Shown here: positions 20,853 to 33,494 of the stretch, one piece after another | Layout: each line of letters begins with the position of its first letter | Numbering within the stretch: the first letter of the stretch is position 1 | Assembly (NCBI RefSeq): GCF_028009165.1 | Contig: NW_026611618.1 | Location: 310,001-374,000 of the forward strand | DNA from: Akanthomyces muscarius | Lineage: Eukaryota > Ascomycota > Sordariomycetes > Hypocreales > Cordycipitaceae | Length of the DNA: 64,000 nucleotides | Reading direction: 5' to 3' | Translations under genes and position numbers: made by a program | Notes under the pieces: generated by a model | Databases searched by the model: none | Told to the model about the DNA's origin: nothing | Seen by the model: only the letters and a program-made list of their open reading frames with translations

Positions 20853-21363
20853 CAAGACCTCCCTGGTCAGGAACACGGCCTGGAGCGTGCCGCGCCATCT
20901 GGCGTCACCACGCCCCCGCTCACGGATACTTGGTACAACTCGAGCGGGATGTCTGTCATGGGGTAGACCCCGGCCGAGGTTCGTGATTTGTTGAATAGCT
21001 CGATACAGGAAGCGGCAAGACTTGCTCCTCTGCCGCTAGGGGCTGCAGAAACGCGACACGATCCCCAACGAGACGATGAAGCCTCGCCCAGCGACGCCCA
21101 CGATGTTCTAGTGGTTACCTTCCGGGGCAAAGAGCACCTGATACACTTCCCGCAACACGACATCAGCGACGGCAAGATCAAGGTCCGCAACCTCGTTCGG
21201 CCCGTGGCCCGCACTGTGAGCCTGTCAGGGCGCGAGTCGCGCTCCCTGCGGTTCTTTGACTACAGCGTGGAGAGCAACAGCAGGTTCGTGGCAATTGTGC
21301 CCGAAGCCGGAAACCTCGGCCGACGGCTCCTACGGCATCGAAAAAGGCGTGAACACGTTTGAC
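20853..21363 (+). pseudogene. Possible ubiquitin-like/BAG-protein fragment
   Basis: A coding-looking frame with one internal TAG (20966-20968). Before it is PPLTDTWYNSSGMSVMG and after it TPAEVRDLLNSSIQEAARL. A segment DVLVVTFRGKEHLIHFPQ followed by ISDGKIKVRNL recalls the ubiquitin-like N-terminal region of fungal BAG-family Hsp70 cochaperones (pattern DxLxxxxRxxxxxxHFP...G...V..V). No BAG helix bundle is visible after it. The family call is tentative. The in-frame stop suggests a relic. Confidence 0.3.
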
Positions 21364-22041
21364 AGGAATGCCCTGGTCGGTTGTTTCCAATGATTGACGG
21401 TATGGCGTCAGGAGATGTAAGCCAAGAGTCTGCAGCGCACGCTTTTGTCATGTATTGAGCAGTATATCCATATATGGAATTGTTAGGATTATTGCGAGAT
21501 GTGTTGATGCAACTGACCAGGGGTTGCATCTCTTCTGGACGCTCTGTCCCGACTTAGAGCCGAGTGATCAGTTGGTCTCGCGACGGCGCTCAGCGCCAGA
21601 ACATGTGGTAGGGTTTCTACTGCAACTCAGAGGCCTCGTCGTCTCGTCTGACTATTCAGCGATGCTTCTGGTGGTTTTGATCCATTAAACATGGGTGCGA
21701 AGCCGACAATTGTGATTTTTGTAATGAAGAAGCTCAACGAGCGAGATCAATTCTTCATCCAGCACCGGAAGGACTATCCGGAAGTGCACTCGTTGCTCAT
21801 TCTCCCAGCGCTAGCTAGACGATGAAGGTTCACCTCGGCACCTCATTGGTAATATATTAGTTTCGTATTTAGAAGCCCGCGGCCTGTACAGAAAACAGTC
21901 TTGCTCTGGAGACATCATGTCCTGTCATGAGCTCGTCGATGCCATCACTGTTCCAAATCGCCTCATAATAAGCACCCTTCCCTTTCCCAACAGCCACAAC
22001 AACAACCTATCCGAGCCAACCCCCCACTGCCACGCCCTCAT
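21364..22041. other. Intergenic, no supported gene
   Basis: About 0.68 kb of unremarkable sequence including the 3' flank of the GNAT gene. No open frame of interest. Confidence 0.4.
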
Positions 22042-22674
22042 TCAACTCATGTCCTTTTTCAATCCTCTCAACGACTCCCACTCCCTCTCCGTCATCGAAT
22101 AAATCAGCTCATCGTGCCACTGCCGATCCACCCACAACACCTCCCTCCTTCTCCCCACGAAAGTAAACCCAACCTTTTCATACAGCCTCTGCCCGATCTC
22201 ATTGAACCCAATCGTCGTCAGCGAGAGGCTGTGCAGCCCGGCGTGCCGAAACGCCCAGTCGACGCCCCAGTTCAGTGCCTCGCGCCCGTAGCCCTTGCCG
22301 CGGAAGGGCTTCGCGAGGGTGATGCCAATGTAGGCGTTGCGGTTGTGCCGCAGCGACTCGGGGATGCCGCCCCAGCCGATACACAAGGTGCCGATGATTG
22401 TAGGTTTGTTAAAAGTCGCTGCCTGCTGCTCCTCGGACGGAGCGAGACAGATGGCGACGCCGAGGAGCGCTTTTCGATACATGGTGGCGAGAAACTGAAC
22501 GTCCGTCTTGCCTTGCGGGCGAACGAGCATCTCAGATGAGATAGCCTGCAGGGAGGCTTCGTTGATCATGTCCTTGAGGCTGGCCTTGTAGTCGTCGCAT
22601 TCGTCCTCGACGGCAATGTACCGGAGTCGCTTGGACGCGAATGCGTCGTCGAGCGCAGCCGAAAAGGCAGACAT
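22042..22674 (-). CDS. GNAT-family N-acetyltransferase
   Basis: A 210-aa single-exon protein of the RimJ/RimL-like GNAT type, transferring an acetyl group from acetyl-CoA to an unknown amine. The central strand-turn-helix carries the acetyl-CoA pyrophosphate loop as ITLAKPFRGKGYGREAL (R/QxxGxG/A form, RGKGYG). It is followed by the typical NEIGQRLYEKVGFTFVGRRRE segment (motif B). About 90 residues precede the core, which begins around PTIIGTLCIGW. It starts at ATG 22674 in context ATAATGTCTGCC. Substrate and localisation cannot be told from sequence, and the neighbours give no pathway hint. Confidence 0.8.
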   Translation of the reverse strand: MSAFSAALDDAFASKRLRYIAVEDECDDYKASLKDMINEASLQAISSEMLVRPQGKTDVQFLATMYRKALLGVAICLAPSEEQQAATFNKPTIIGTLCIGWGGIPESLRHNRNAYIGITLAKPFRGKGYGREALNWGVDWAFRHAGLHSLSLTTIGFNEIGQRLYEKVGFTFVGRRREVLWVDRQWHDELIYSMTEREWESLRGLKKDMS

Positions 22675-23086
22675 TATGATTCCGGATGATGGGAAACTTC
22701 GATCAAGGATATCAATTGAAAGCCTGGAAATGATGGAGATGAGCGCTTGATAGTTTATCTACGAATGCCTGCGCTGCACTCTGCGTAATGGAGCATCTCG
22801 CAGGGCTTGCCGTCGGCCAACTTTCCCGCTTCGAATTTACCAAGTAAGGCTGCGGTGGCGGGCGTAATTGACAGTGACTCAGGCCGGTATACATAAACAG
22901 TTCCAGCTCGATGAGCAATTACAGTCACAAAATGCAATTGAGTCACTCCAGCCTCAGCTCGGCATTCGGCGCTCGGGGTGGGGCCGCCGCTATAACTTGA
23001 CCGGACACCACTGCGGTACTCTCGGCCGACAATAAGGTACGGACAAGATAATATATTGTGCATACAGTTTCTGTACAAGAACGAAT
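22675..23086. other. Intergenic, GNAT promoter and 3' flank of the FAD oxidase
   Basis: About 0.41 kb between two minus-strand genes. Nothing recognisable beyond the expected promoter. Confidence 0.4.
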
Positions 23087-24959
23087 CTATAGTCGCAACT
23101 GCGTTCCGTCACTCGTCGATGGCTTGCGCACACGGCAGAGGCCCTCGGCGTCCCAGTCTTCACTGCCAACTCCACGGCGCGCAATGAACAGGCCCTTGGG
23201 ATCAATGTGCTGCTTGATGCGGTACAGCCTGGCGTAGTTCTCACCCCAGAACGATTCCTGGAATCCAGCTTCAAACGCATCGGCCTCGTTCAGGTAGGCT
23301 CCCATACCCTCCTCGAGGCCCTTGAGGATGGGAATCTCGGCATTGGTCAGCCTATCCTGCACAGCTCGCTGTTCGGCGAGGGTGGCATTGGGTGCCCAGT
23401 CTCTACCAAAGGCAATATGGGTAATAGTCTTGCGCCAGGCGGGGTTCAGTGCCGACTTGATCTCGCCTGCATTCTGAGCAACCGCTCCGTCGGCAATAAA
23501 GTGGCCGGTGTAGCCGGTCCTGTTGCCACTGCCTTCATAGATATCGCGCAGTGCTTTGCCTAGACGCTGGGCGCCATCTTTCTGGCTGAGGAGGTTACGC
23601 GAGATAAGACGTGAGCCTGTAATCGCGATTCCACCGGTAGGGTCGTATGGCGTCTTGGCGAGCTCGTAGGCAATCGAACCACCAAGCGTAGGCGCCAGCT
23701 GTAGGGTGTAATTGGCGCCTGGGGCCGATTTTTGGGCATCTTGAATGAATCCATCGGCAATCTTGGCGATGGGTGCCTGGTCCGTCTTGTTGGCGAAGAA
23801 CATGGCGATCGTAATAGAGGCAGTAGATTGACCGTTTTGTACGGAGTTGGGGAGGAAGAAGTAATATCCGCTGCCTCCAGCATCCGCAAGAGCTGGGAGA
23901 CGCTGATGGAGACCCGCCAGAATATCCCAAAATCTATCATCAGCTGGTCCAGGAAGGGCAATATCAGACATGAGTGCCAGGGCGGGAACGTCGGGAAACG
24001 TGCGGATAGTGACGGAGACGACGACGCCAAAAGTGCCGCCACCGCCACCTCGCAGAGCCCAAAAGAGGTCTCTGTTCTGGTATTCATTTGCAACGAGAAG
24101 TTTGCCCTGATTGCTTGTTGGTCAATGTTCAAAACAGACGCGAAAGCTCACTCACATCAGCGGTGACAACTTCAAATTGCAAAGCGTTGTCCGAGGCCAT
24201 ACCCTTCCATGGTCCCAGCGGCGAGTGGCCACCACCTTGAATGTAGCCACCAGCGGCGCCAACAGTATGCGAAAGACCAACAACAGCAGTCAGGTTGCGT
24301 TTAGCTGTCTCGGTGTAGATGTCCATGAGCACAACGCCGGCACCAAGGGTTACGGCAGAACCCATTGACTGGTTGTTGCGAGAACCCTCAGGGACAAAGT
24401 CGTCGACAAAATCCATCTTCTTCATCTTGTATGTGGCAATTTGCAGGGATTCTGGCGCACTGGATCGGCCGAGGAAACAGTGTCCAGTATTCTTGATGGC
24501 GAGTCTAACGTTGTGAGTAGCGGCGAAACGCACTGCTCCCTGGATGTGCTGAGCAGTCTCGGCCACGACAGAAAACAGAGAGACACGACCCTGTCGGCAA
24601 GGAACGTCCCTGGAAAGATCAAATGAGCACGTCTCGTTGCGCTCCGGCCAAGCCTCCCAATTGGTCCATTGGACGGCACCGGGGTTCTCGTCACGCCAGA
24701 CAGAGGACTCGGAGAGGGCCCTGGAGGCATTGCATGCGGCGGCGTCGTAGCCGGGGTTGTGGCAGACATGGGCGACAGGCTGAACAGCAATTAGATGGCC
24801 GCTTACAGAGGCATTGAGAGATGCCCACTGGCTTTGCGACGGCCAACACGGGTCGTTGGGCCTGCATCGACAATGCGATGCGGCGTTTGTTGTTTGCAAG
24901 GTAGCTCCATAGGCTGAGCCCAGCAGCGTTGCGGCGGCGACACTTTTCGTCAATTTCAT
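23087..24959 (-). CDS. Secreted FAD-linked oxidase, VAO/BBE type
   Basis: A 607-aa flavoprotein oxidase of the berberine-bridge-enzyme-like family. Two exons, 24959-24156 and 24106-23087, flank a 49-nt intron (GTGAGT...AATCAG, phase 0). The signal peptide is MKLTKSVAAATLLGSAYGA. The FAD-binding part includes VRLAIKNTGHCFLGRSS (site of the usual histidyl-FAD link), VGAAGGYIQGGGHSPLGP and FWALRGGGGGTFGVV. The C-terminal BBE segment is WGENYARLYRIKQHIDPKGLF. Several N-x-S/T sequons fit secretion. Fungal relatives oxidise sugars, alcohols or secondary-metabolite intermediates, and the substrate here is unknown. It lies in the accessory stretch without a recognisable biosynthetic partner. Confidence 0.85.
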
Positions 24960-26980
24960 GTTGTGTAAACTTGCTTAAAGCTTGCTTGTGGTCTTTCAAA
25001 CACAAAGTGTGAGAGTGGCCGCCGCATCTATTTGTACTCGTCAACCCAGGGAGCACTTCAGTATTTCGTCGGCGAGCCTTGGTAAGGGATTACGTAGAGG
25101 ACCTGGAGCACCGCCATGCTTGCAATCTTGTTGCGCCTTGCACGATGCCATTTTTGGAGTGATGTGCCGAGTCGGCCGATCGTATTTGGCAGTGCATGGC
25201 AACGCGAAGAATACGATGGCTGATGGCGGACCGAGATTGGTTAGCAAGCCTGGGCTGAAGGCGGGAAGAGGAGCACGGGGAGGAGGAAAGTTGGTCAACG
25301 TTGCCCGAAAATACTGGGTCGCTGATGTGCGCTGGAGAGCCTAGCGAGCCACTATAACCACAGGGGACTATCCGCTGTGACACATCCACAGTACGACCCC
25401 AGGATGCCCTAAAAGCCGTATAATTGTCCCTAAACCCTCTCCAAAGCACCCCTGCCAGTGGGCCGACAGGCCGGAGAATAAGTTAGAGCCGCGCTACCTT
25501 GCATCTCGCGACATCACGCCAAAAAAGGTCAAAAAGCAACAATTCCTCCTGGCTGGCAGATTGCCACGTCAAACCTGGCGTAAGGGTGACTTCTGGCTTT
25601 TACACTGTACATAGCTCGCTGAGGTCCATGTGTAAGTTATGCCATGATAGACTTACATCTGTACGATGTATAAGCTCTGTGTCCAATCCTAGATGCCTGT
25701 TAGTCTTCAAGGAGCCACCCTAGAGTTGCTCAACGATATGCCAAGTCTCAACACGCTCGGAGCAGTAAACCATTCTCAGTCTAAATGCAAATTCTTCATG
25801 CCATGACCTTCACAGGTGTATATATATTATTATCATTTTTCTCGTTTCTTCGGTGCGACAGAGAAATTGATCTTCGAACAGCACAGCTTCGCTGTATTGC
25901 ATCCCTCCAGTTAACATTGTGAATATAAACCACAACAGGGGCAGGCAACAGCGATCCTGTCCAAAAACTTGCTCACGGCGCGAACAATATTAGAGATCAG
26001 GTACGACACGTCTGAGTCAAAGACAATGATCGGCAGCGAAGCGCACCAAGTATGAGAACACGGCCCATCATCTTCCGGAATACACAGACGGTCTATCATG
26101 TTACTCTTTGCGTTGCCAATTTTCCCGTTTCTTTAACCAAGGCATTCTTAATACACAAATGATGACCCTGTTCGTAAAACGGTCTTTCAAAAGCGTTAAG
26201 ATATCTAGAATAACAGGCATGGTTGGTGGGTTTGTGCCGTCCTGTGTGTCTAAGTCGTCAGGAAGCAAACCCACACCATGCATATCTTTTATGATCGTTT
26301 GAGTTTTATTTTATTGTATTCTAATGAGTTTTTCTCTAACAAGGGTTGCAAGTCTAATTTTTTGAAAGCCGAGCTAAACTATAAGAAACTTTGCAAGACA
26401 GAAGAAGATGCCGGTAGAGTTTGTCACCGTTTTGGGACTGGGCCTAGGTACCTAGGTACCTACCTATGGCTCAGGAACGAGGTACCCCTATAAATCCACC
26501 AGAGACACGCTAGAAATCCCACCATCAACCACGGAAAAGTGGACCGCGTGGCCATCCATCTCGCGACATCTGGCCTAAAAGGGTCAAGCAATCGTAGCTA
26601 GATCAGCGTCATTGTCACCGTCCCTTTCCATCCTGTCCTGTCCCAAATTCCATCGTCGTTGCAGCGCCGAATGCCCCGTCCAGCCCGGTGCAAATCTCCA
26701 ATTGGGTCATCTCTCTGCATCCTACCAGCTTGCCGTCTTCTGCGCCTGTTCCAGTCCAGTTACTACGCCGGTTGCCTACCTACCTGTGACACGACGACCG
26801 CCACGTCTGTGCTCTCCCAATAGGGTTGCACCTCCCGACTATCGCTCAAGCAATCACTCATTACCTGCCACCGGTACGCGACCTTGATTCCGGCAAATGG
26901 CATCACGATAAGCCGCCCAGCCATCCTCGACCGTCCATCCTCGGTACCACGGCTCCCGCGCCGTTCCATCACAGCCCACG
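24960..26980. other. Intergenic, 2 kb
   Basis: Holds the FAD-oxidase promoter (left) and the PI4K promoter (right). Adjacent short minus-strand frames at 25911-26099 and 26101-26283 are in different frames and unrecognised. A CCTAGGTA-type array lies at 26443-26467, with CTATAAAT nearby at about 26489. A five-codon upstream ORF (26897-26911) precedes the PI4K start. Confidence 0.45.
26443..26467. repeat. CCTAGGTA/GGTACC palindromic tandem motif
   Basis: Two overlapping copies of CCTAGGTA are followed by CCTACCTA. Self-complementary TAGGTACCTA units occur again at 60515-60537 and singly near 6.7 kb. All lie in probable promoters. Confidence 0.7.
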
Positions 26981-29479
26981 ATGCCCAAGACACGCCCACC
27001 CACGACGGGCTACGAGCGCCTTGCCCAGGCCGACCAACTCAGCGACGACTCTGACGACGAATTCGCCGGTCCCTCTGACTCTCTAAACCCTTTCGCTGCC
27101 ACAGGCGCACCCAACTTCGCCCCCATCAACAGCAGCGGCTCTGGCACTGCGCGACCCAAGTTTCGACGTCGCGTCGGTAGCGCCGGCGGCGTCGACATCA
27201 AAGCCATCAATGCCCGCTTCGAGCGCTGGGCCGACGAGATCGCCTCCAAATTCAAGCGCGGCCGCGGAAAGAGCTTTGCCGGCGAGGAGGAGCGTCTCGA
27301 GATCCAACACTCTGTGTTCCGCGCGCCGGATGGTGTCAGACCCATCACAGCCGAGGGCCTCGCCGACACTCCCGAGGGTGCCATCACCAAGGCCGACTTT
27401 GAGGCTACCGTCGACAGCGTCAGACGTGCCATTCGACAGGAAATCCACCCCAGTATGATCTCACAAGGTAGCTCCGGTAGCTACTTTGCGCGCGATCCGG
27501 ATGGCAAGATTGTCGGTGTCTTCAAGCCCAAAGATGAAGAGCCCTACGCGGCCGGAAACCCCAAATGGAATAAATGGATTCATCGAAATCTATTTCCCTG
27601 CTGCTTTGGACGAGCATGGTAAGAATATTCTCACAACTGGCCCAAACCGTCCCAATCACATGCTAACTTGAACAGCCTCATCCCTAACCTATCATATGTC
27701 AGCGAAGCCGCTGCCTATGTCCTCGACCGTCAACTACGAACAAACATGGTTCCCTATACAGATGTCGTGTGGCTATCTTCCAAATCTTTCCACTACCCCT
27801 TCTGGGACCGCCGCAATTTCTACCGCAAGAAGAAGCCCTTCCCAGCCAAGCCTGGCAGTTTCCAGGTCTTCCTCAAAGGCTTCAAGGACGCCAACGTCTT
27901 TCTTCGCGAGAACCCTTGGCCCGATCAGTACTGGTCTGGCTTCCGCACATCGAGCAGTAAAGACGCTCGCAGTCGCAAGAACAAGAAGTGGTCCGATGCC
28001 TGCCGTCCTTCGACGTCAAGCCAAGCCGAGAATGTCGACTCGGAGGATGACGAGAGCGAGTCACCGGGTGGTGGCGAGCGCTCGCCGTCTCCAGAGCAGC
28101 CACCCAAGTTTGCCTGGACTGAAGACCTAAAACAGTCCTTCCGCGAAGAGCTCGAGAAGCTGGTTATTCTAGACTACATCATGCGCAATACAGACAGAGG
28201 CCTCGACAACTGGATGGTCAGGGTTGACCACGAATCCGGCGCCGTGTCCATCGCCACGGAGCCCATGCACCTCAACATGGAAGCAACCGAGGCAGAGCCC
28301 GACGCAGACAGCCCGCGACCCGTCAACGCCAGCGACATGCCCGCCATGGCGTCCACCGCATCATACCCCTATAAGCGCCAACAGCCCATGCACGCGTCCA
28401 AGCGGCAGCAGGCCTCGGAGAAGCACACGCACATGGTGCTCGGCGCCATTGACAACTCACTCTCCTGGCCATGGAAGCACCCCGACGCCTGGCGCAGCTT
28501 CCCCTTTGGCTGGTTGTTCCTGCCCGTTGACCTCATCGGCCGGCCGTTTTCGCAAAAGACGCGCGACCACTTCCTGCCGCTGCTCACGTCGACGGCGTGG
28601 TGGAGCCAGACGCAGATGGCGCTCAAGCGCGTCTTCCAGGTCGACGAGGACTTTCAGGAGCGCATGTTTGCCAAGCAGATTGCCGTCATGAAGGGCCAGG
28701 CCTGGAACGTCGTCGAGGCCCTCAAGACGGCCGACCACGGCCCGCTCGAGCTCACCCGCCGCGCCAAGGTCTGCGTCTGGGACGACCTCGTCGACGTCCC
28801 CGTCGCCGTGCCCATGCGCGTCACCTCGTCCGAGATGCGCCGCGCCGCGCTCGCCTCCCGCACCTCGTTTGACCAGGACGAGGGGGACATTGCCAGCTCC
28901 GCGCCCGCCAACAGCGCCGCCGGCGCTACCAACGCTGCCTCGCAAAACACGGACCTCCTCGGCTTCGGCGCCTCGCTGCCCGGGGATCTGCCCAACCCAG
29001 GCCGTTTCGAGATTACCAGCCCAAAGCTTGAAGCAACGGACCCATTGCAAGACGCCCCCGGCGGCGGCGACATGTCATCTTCCCAGGATGCCAGCACCGC
29101 CGCCAGACCATCTGCTCCTATCGGCTCATCCTCCTACCACGGCCCGTCGCGCGCCCTCAACACCTACGACCCGCCCCGCAACAACAACAAAAATGACCGC
29201 AGCCGCTCGCAGCAGCGTCCGCAGCGCCGGTACTCGTTTGCCAGCACGGCGGCCGGCCGCCGCAACAGCCACTCCATCGCACAGCAGCTCTACGGCAGCG
29301 ACCAGCCTAGTGCCAGTCGACGAAGCTACGACTACAGTGGTGGCGGCGGCGATGACGACTTGCTCGAGGGCGACCTCGGCTACGCCGCCGCCGAGGGCCA
29401 GATGGGCAACCAGCGCAAGGTCATTGTGGAGCGCCTCGAGGCCGTCAAGAGCAGCAACCCCGTCTTTACATGGTGTTGA
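26981..29479 (+). CDS. Phosphatidylinositol 4-kinase type II (LSB6-like)
   Basis: Phosphorylates phosphatidylinositol to PI4P on endosome, vacuole and plasma membranes. Exons 26981-27618 and 27676-29479 flank a 57-nt intron (GTAAGA...AACAG, phase 2), giving 813 aa. The join makes the conserved NLFPCCFGRACLIPNLSYV. The Cys-Cys pair is the counterpart of the palmitoylated cysteine motif of type II kinases. The nucleotide loop is SQGSSGSYFARD with the lysine in VGVFKPKDEEPY. The catalytic loop DYIMRNTDRGLDNWMV and metal site AIDNSLSWPWKHP follow. The 50 or so residues around SRKNKKWSDA...DSEDDESES form a disordered insert, and the C-terminal 200 residues are low-complexity. The family call is secure. 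Confidence 0.92.
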
Positions 29480-32400
29480 GGACGGTGAAGTGAATAGCTA
29501 GCATCGCATAACGTCTCAAAGTTGGGCTTTCGGAAATGTGCTTCCGAAGAGTAGAAAGAGAGCAATAGAGAGAGAAAGAAGCACGCGAGAGCCGCTTGGG
29601 GAAGAGGGCTGCATTAACTAGGAGTCGGCCGAGAAGGAATAAAGTTTCCAAAAGACGAGGGCGGGTTGGTTAGACTGCCAACACATTCCGCCATTTCCTC
29701 TTTTCCCCTGGATGGGCAGTTTTGTCGTTTTTATTCCCATCATCACTTATTGTATTTTTTCCTCAGCTTGTATTTCATTTCCCCATGCATGTTGTAACTA
29801 GGCGCAATCTTTTCATCGTCGTTTCCTTTCCAGATCGTCTCGCCTTTTTTTTGTGTATCCATAGACAGGACAGCATCGGCTCTACGACGTCGAACGATTT
29901 CCACCATGCAGCACCAACAAACTCTTTTTTTGTGTTTCCCCCGAGCCTTCTCCGAACAAGGCTATGCCCGCAACGTGTCTGCGCCTGGCATAAATTAGGA
30001 ATTATTTAGACTTTGCCCACGGACAAACCGAGATCTAGTGTTCGTCCCGACCGATAGATACCCTGATGAAAAAGCCCAAACGGCCCCAATCCAGTTTCAT
30101 GCGCTTGCTCTAGCCCCCCCCCCCCCCCCCCCCCCCCCGGCAGGCAAGAAGTAGAAAACTACTCCGAAATCCCGTTTCCACTGATCTGCCTACTCTTGCC
30201 GTCTAGGCCCGCCTGGAACGCGCGTGCTCGTATACACACGATGCACGACAAACAAACACGTAATGAGCTTTGCTTACCCCCTCGGTTCCACGATTTGAAC
30301 GGCGTGGGGCTGTTTGACTGTTTGGCTGCTTCAGACGATTGCGTCTTCTGCACAATGCAACGTCACGCTCGTTTCCAGCACAATGGCAAAGTGACAATTC
30401 ATATGCCAAGATTCCATATTCGCTTCTTCCCTGCATATAGTGAAAGATATCACAAGATATCAAGGGCCCCCGAAGTCAAGGGTCTGCGGAGATTTGCCAG
30501 CCATGCGCATTGTGGGTGCCATCCATCTATGCCACGCGCGACAACGGCGTTGGCCAATCCTAGACGAGCCAACACATCGTCGATTTGCTCGTGTTTGAAA
30601 AATGACAGAATAATAGCCCGAACATGTAATAGTCTTCAAACACGTCGTCCGCCAGACCTTCCGCATCGTGACATAGCGTGTTTGTTTCGAACAGGGATGC
30701 AGATACGGTTTACGCTGTTCACCGCCCCTGAGCCAAGTCTGCGAATATCACATCCCAGCTCGAATGAGAGCCGAGGGACTGGACCAGCGTCAATATAAAT
30801 AAATTTGTGCACGAGAATCTCGGCGTTTATCGCAGAGATACCATCCGTTCAGTGGCCGAAATCCAGTTGCCATGGCATGGCAAAGCCATGACACAACTCT
30901 TGCTTTGGAGAGCGGGCCGTTTCCACTAGAGCCGCCCCCCGCTGCCGAACAACGTGGCATTCATGAGGCGTCATTTGAGCTTTGAAGTTTTTCAGCATAC
31001 TTTGTGCTTTCCATATTTACACGACTATGTGGCTTCCGCTCTGTTCCCCGCGCGGTCGCGGGTGGCCCGAGGTGTGGCGGTGAGCTGACTCAATACATGA
31101 CCTCGCCATCGTCGTGCAGGCGAACAACTTCATCTCTGAACGTCTGTTCGAAACCCTTGATGAGTTGTTCCCCGTTATAATGCCAAATGCCGACGCCAAA
31201 GGCTAATCATGACTCGGCTTCCTACCCGCCTGCTTCTCGTTGCGTTGTTCCAGCCTTGGCTGCAGCATCATCTGTAACGGTTGCGCATCTTAGCTTCCAT
31301 AGTCTCCAATTTTGTCGCTTGTTCTCAGTGGAGGATCTCCGTCCCTTTTTCGCGTAGTATGTCATTATGCTTTCATGCGGACAATACAGCAGGGGTCTCG
31401 ACCCGGCACTGTTCAATCACAACCCTTGCTGTCACCGGATTAGTCTTTTGCACTCACCAAACAAGGCGTGGTCTGAAAGCTCTATGCAAGTCTACTCGTG
31501 ATGACCAGAGCTTGTCCATGCCCTCACATTGACGAGTCCAAACGTTGTGCCTGCCGCGGTCCACGGCGGAACCCACCCAAAAGTCGGCCCCACGCCATCA
31601 GAGGACCCGAAAGCTTGGAACAACCTGAGCTTTGCAACTCAAGCTTGGGACGCATCGCCAGAGTTTTCCGGCCGACCAAGAGCGGCAGATGATGTTGTCC
31701 GAGGTAGTCGTCAAACAAACCGACCGGGGTGGCTTTTTAAAAGTGTATAAAATGAGTGGCAGCTGAGAAACGCCCCGGCCACAGTCTTCCTCCGCCACGT
31801 TGTTCAGCGACAGTTCTTTCGACCGCCCTGTAAAATCGGACAGCAGCGCTGTAGTTGTAGCGTGGCTGTGTCATTATGCCAATGCTCAGGCATTGATTAA
31901 AGAAGCCCCGCAACTGCTTGGGCTTGTTCAGACTTGGTCTCGGCCGCGGGGTGATGAGATATCTGGGCATCAATAAAGTTTGCCAGTCGAACCACAGCTT
32001 TTCACGCAATTTCCCTGGCTGATCCCGGCACTAGAAACGACTTAGCACGAACATGGAGAAATGTAAAGTCAAAAGCCTTCTATAGTTCCACGTCGAGCCG
32101 CGAAGCGATGCTTTCCTCGTCGTCACACTGTAAGAACAAATCCTGACTTACCCCAACCGGGCTTGGCACGTCAAAATAGTCGAGGATGCAGGACATGCCA
32201 ATCCATGTGGATATGTCCCCTCCTGTCGGCCCACCTCACAGGTGAAAGAGGTGAGCTTCCATGGTGTGGCCAGGAATTCTCCCAGTTTATTCAGCGGGAT
32301 TGGATCCCAAAACGCCCCAGTACGTTTGGCCGACATGCAAGCCGTGGCCCGTTCCATAGCCTGCGAAAGCCGCTGAGCAACGGCGATTTTAGCGAAGCCT

Positions 32401-33494
32401 GCTGGCCTAGTAGCGCATTTCGGGGGCGTGAGTCTGACATACAACTATGTTCACGAATGTCGTCCTGAATGTTCTGGAATATTCGCACAAGGCTGTCGCT
32501 GCAAAGCAGATACTAGTTTCCCGGGCTTTCGGTGCCGGTCATTGTGGCTTTCTGACCTCGCAGGTGGGCGGCCGTCGTCTGTGGCTCCTCCCCGCAGAGA
32601 AGGTAGCGCAATTGTAAGCTGTATTCCACTTTGAATCGTATAATCTAGCGACTTCTCGTGGTGTGGCCTCGCCACGGCACTGAAGTCTTAGCCTGAAGGT
32701 AGTGTTGCGATAGTACAACTCCCGTCTGTCGCCCGCTTGGTATGAATAAATGGAGTAAAGTTGCATGATAGAGTTCTCTTATGCAATGGTGAGTTGTGAG
32801 TATAAGGTTTGCTTCTAGTCCACTCGGTCTGGCCAGAGGATTCAGCGTGCCCAGTTCTTCCACGAGATTTGGTGAGAGGCTGCCGTTTCGACGAGAAAAG
32901 TGACGCGACTGACGACCGACGAGCCATTTACCGCCACGGCTCCGTTCTCCACTTCATTATATCACATTGAACGCTTTCCTTCCAATCCCGGTGACCCGGG
33001 CGGCGCTCGCCTTAGAACTGTTTGCCAAAAGGAGGCGCAGAGGATGTGCTGTCCTACAGAGCCCTAGCCCACTAAAGTATGCAGCCAGAGAGCACCATTA
33101 CATATTCGGCGTCCTGTCTTCATCTGCCCCATGGTTGACGTCCTTTTAACGATGCGTCACGCGCCATATGGTCCAGTTTTGACAAGGGATTGGCGGCCTA
33201 ATGAATGATTCCTAGGTAGCACCCGTCAACGCCCAACTTATCCGATTCGTCTCGTTCTCGCGCTGCGCGAAACAAGCTGTACTTCAGTTGTGGTAACGCA
33301 ACAGCTGCAGCAATTCGATAGGTCAAAACGGCTGCACACGCTGAGGGTCGACGTCAAAACGGTGGCTTGCCCACAACAGCGATCGACTCACCTCCTTGAC
33401 GCACAGTAGCCCTCCAACATCAACCACCAACAGCTTACCGAGGGCAAAATGAGTATTCCGTACGTCAACTTTGGGTTCGTACAACATCTCACTA
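29480..33494. other. Long gene-free stretch, 4 kb
   Basis: After the PI4K 3' flank no recognisable gene appears. A 25-nt poly-C run lies at 30114-30138. The longest frame (30196-30798, +, 200 codons) has random-looking composition and no family content. Other frames are under about 100 codons. It could hold noncoding RNA genes or a very degraded insertion, but I see no direct sign of either. Confidence 0.5.
30114..30138 (+). repeat. Poly-C run, 25 nt
   Basis: Twenty-five consecutive C on the + strand, about 0.63 kb beyond the PI4K stop codon. This is the longest of three such runs in the window. Confidence 0.9.

Noticed and set aside
25911..26283. Two adjacent minus-strand frames
   Set aside because: In different reading frames and matching no family. 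Possibly a relic, but unsupported.
28457..29050. 197-codon antisense frame
   Set aside because: Shadow of the PI4K second exon.
30196..30798. 200-codon + frame in the 4 kb gap
   Set aside because: Random composition, many Cys/His/Arg without pattern, no conserved block, poor start context.
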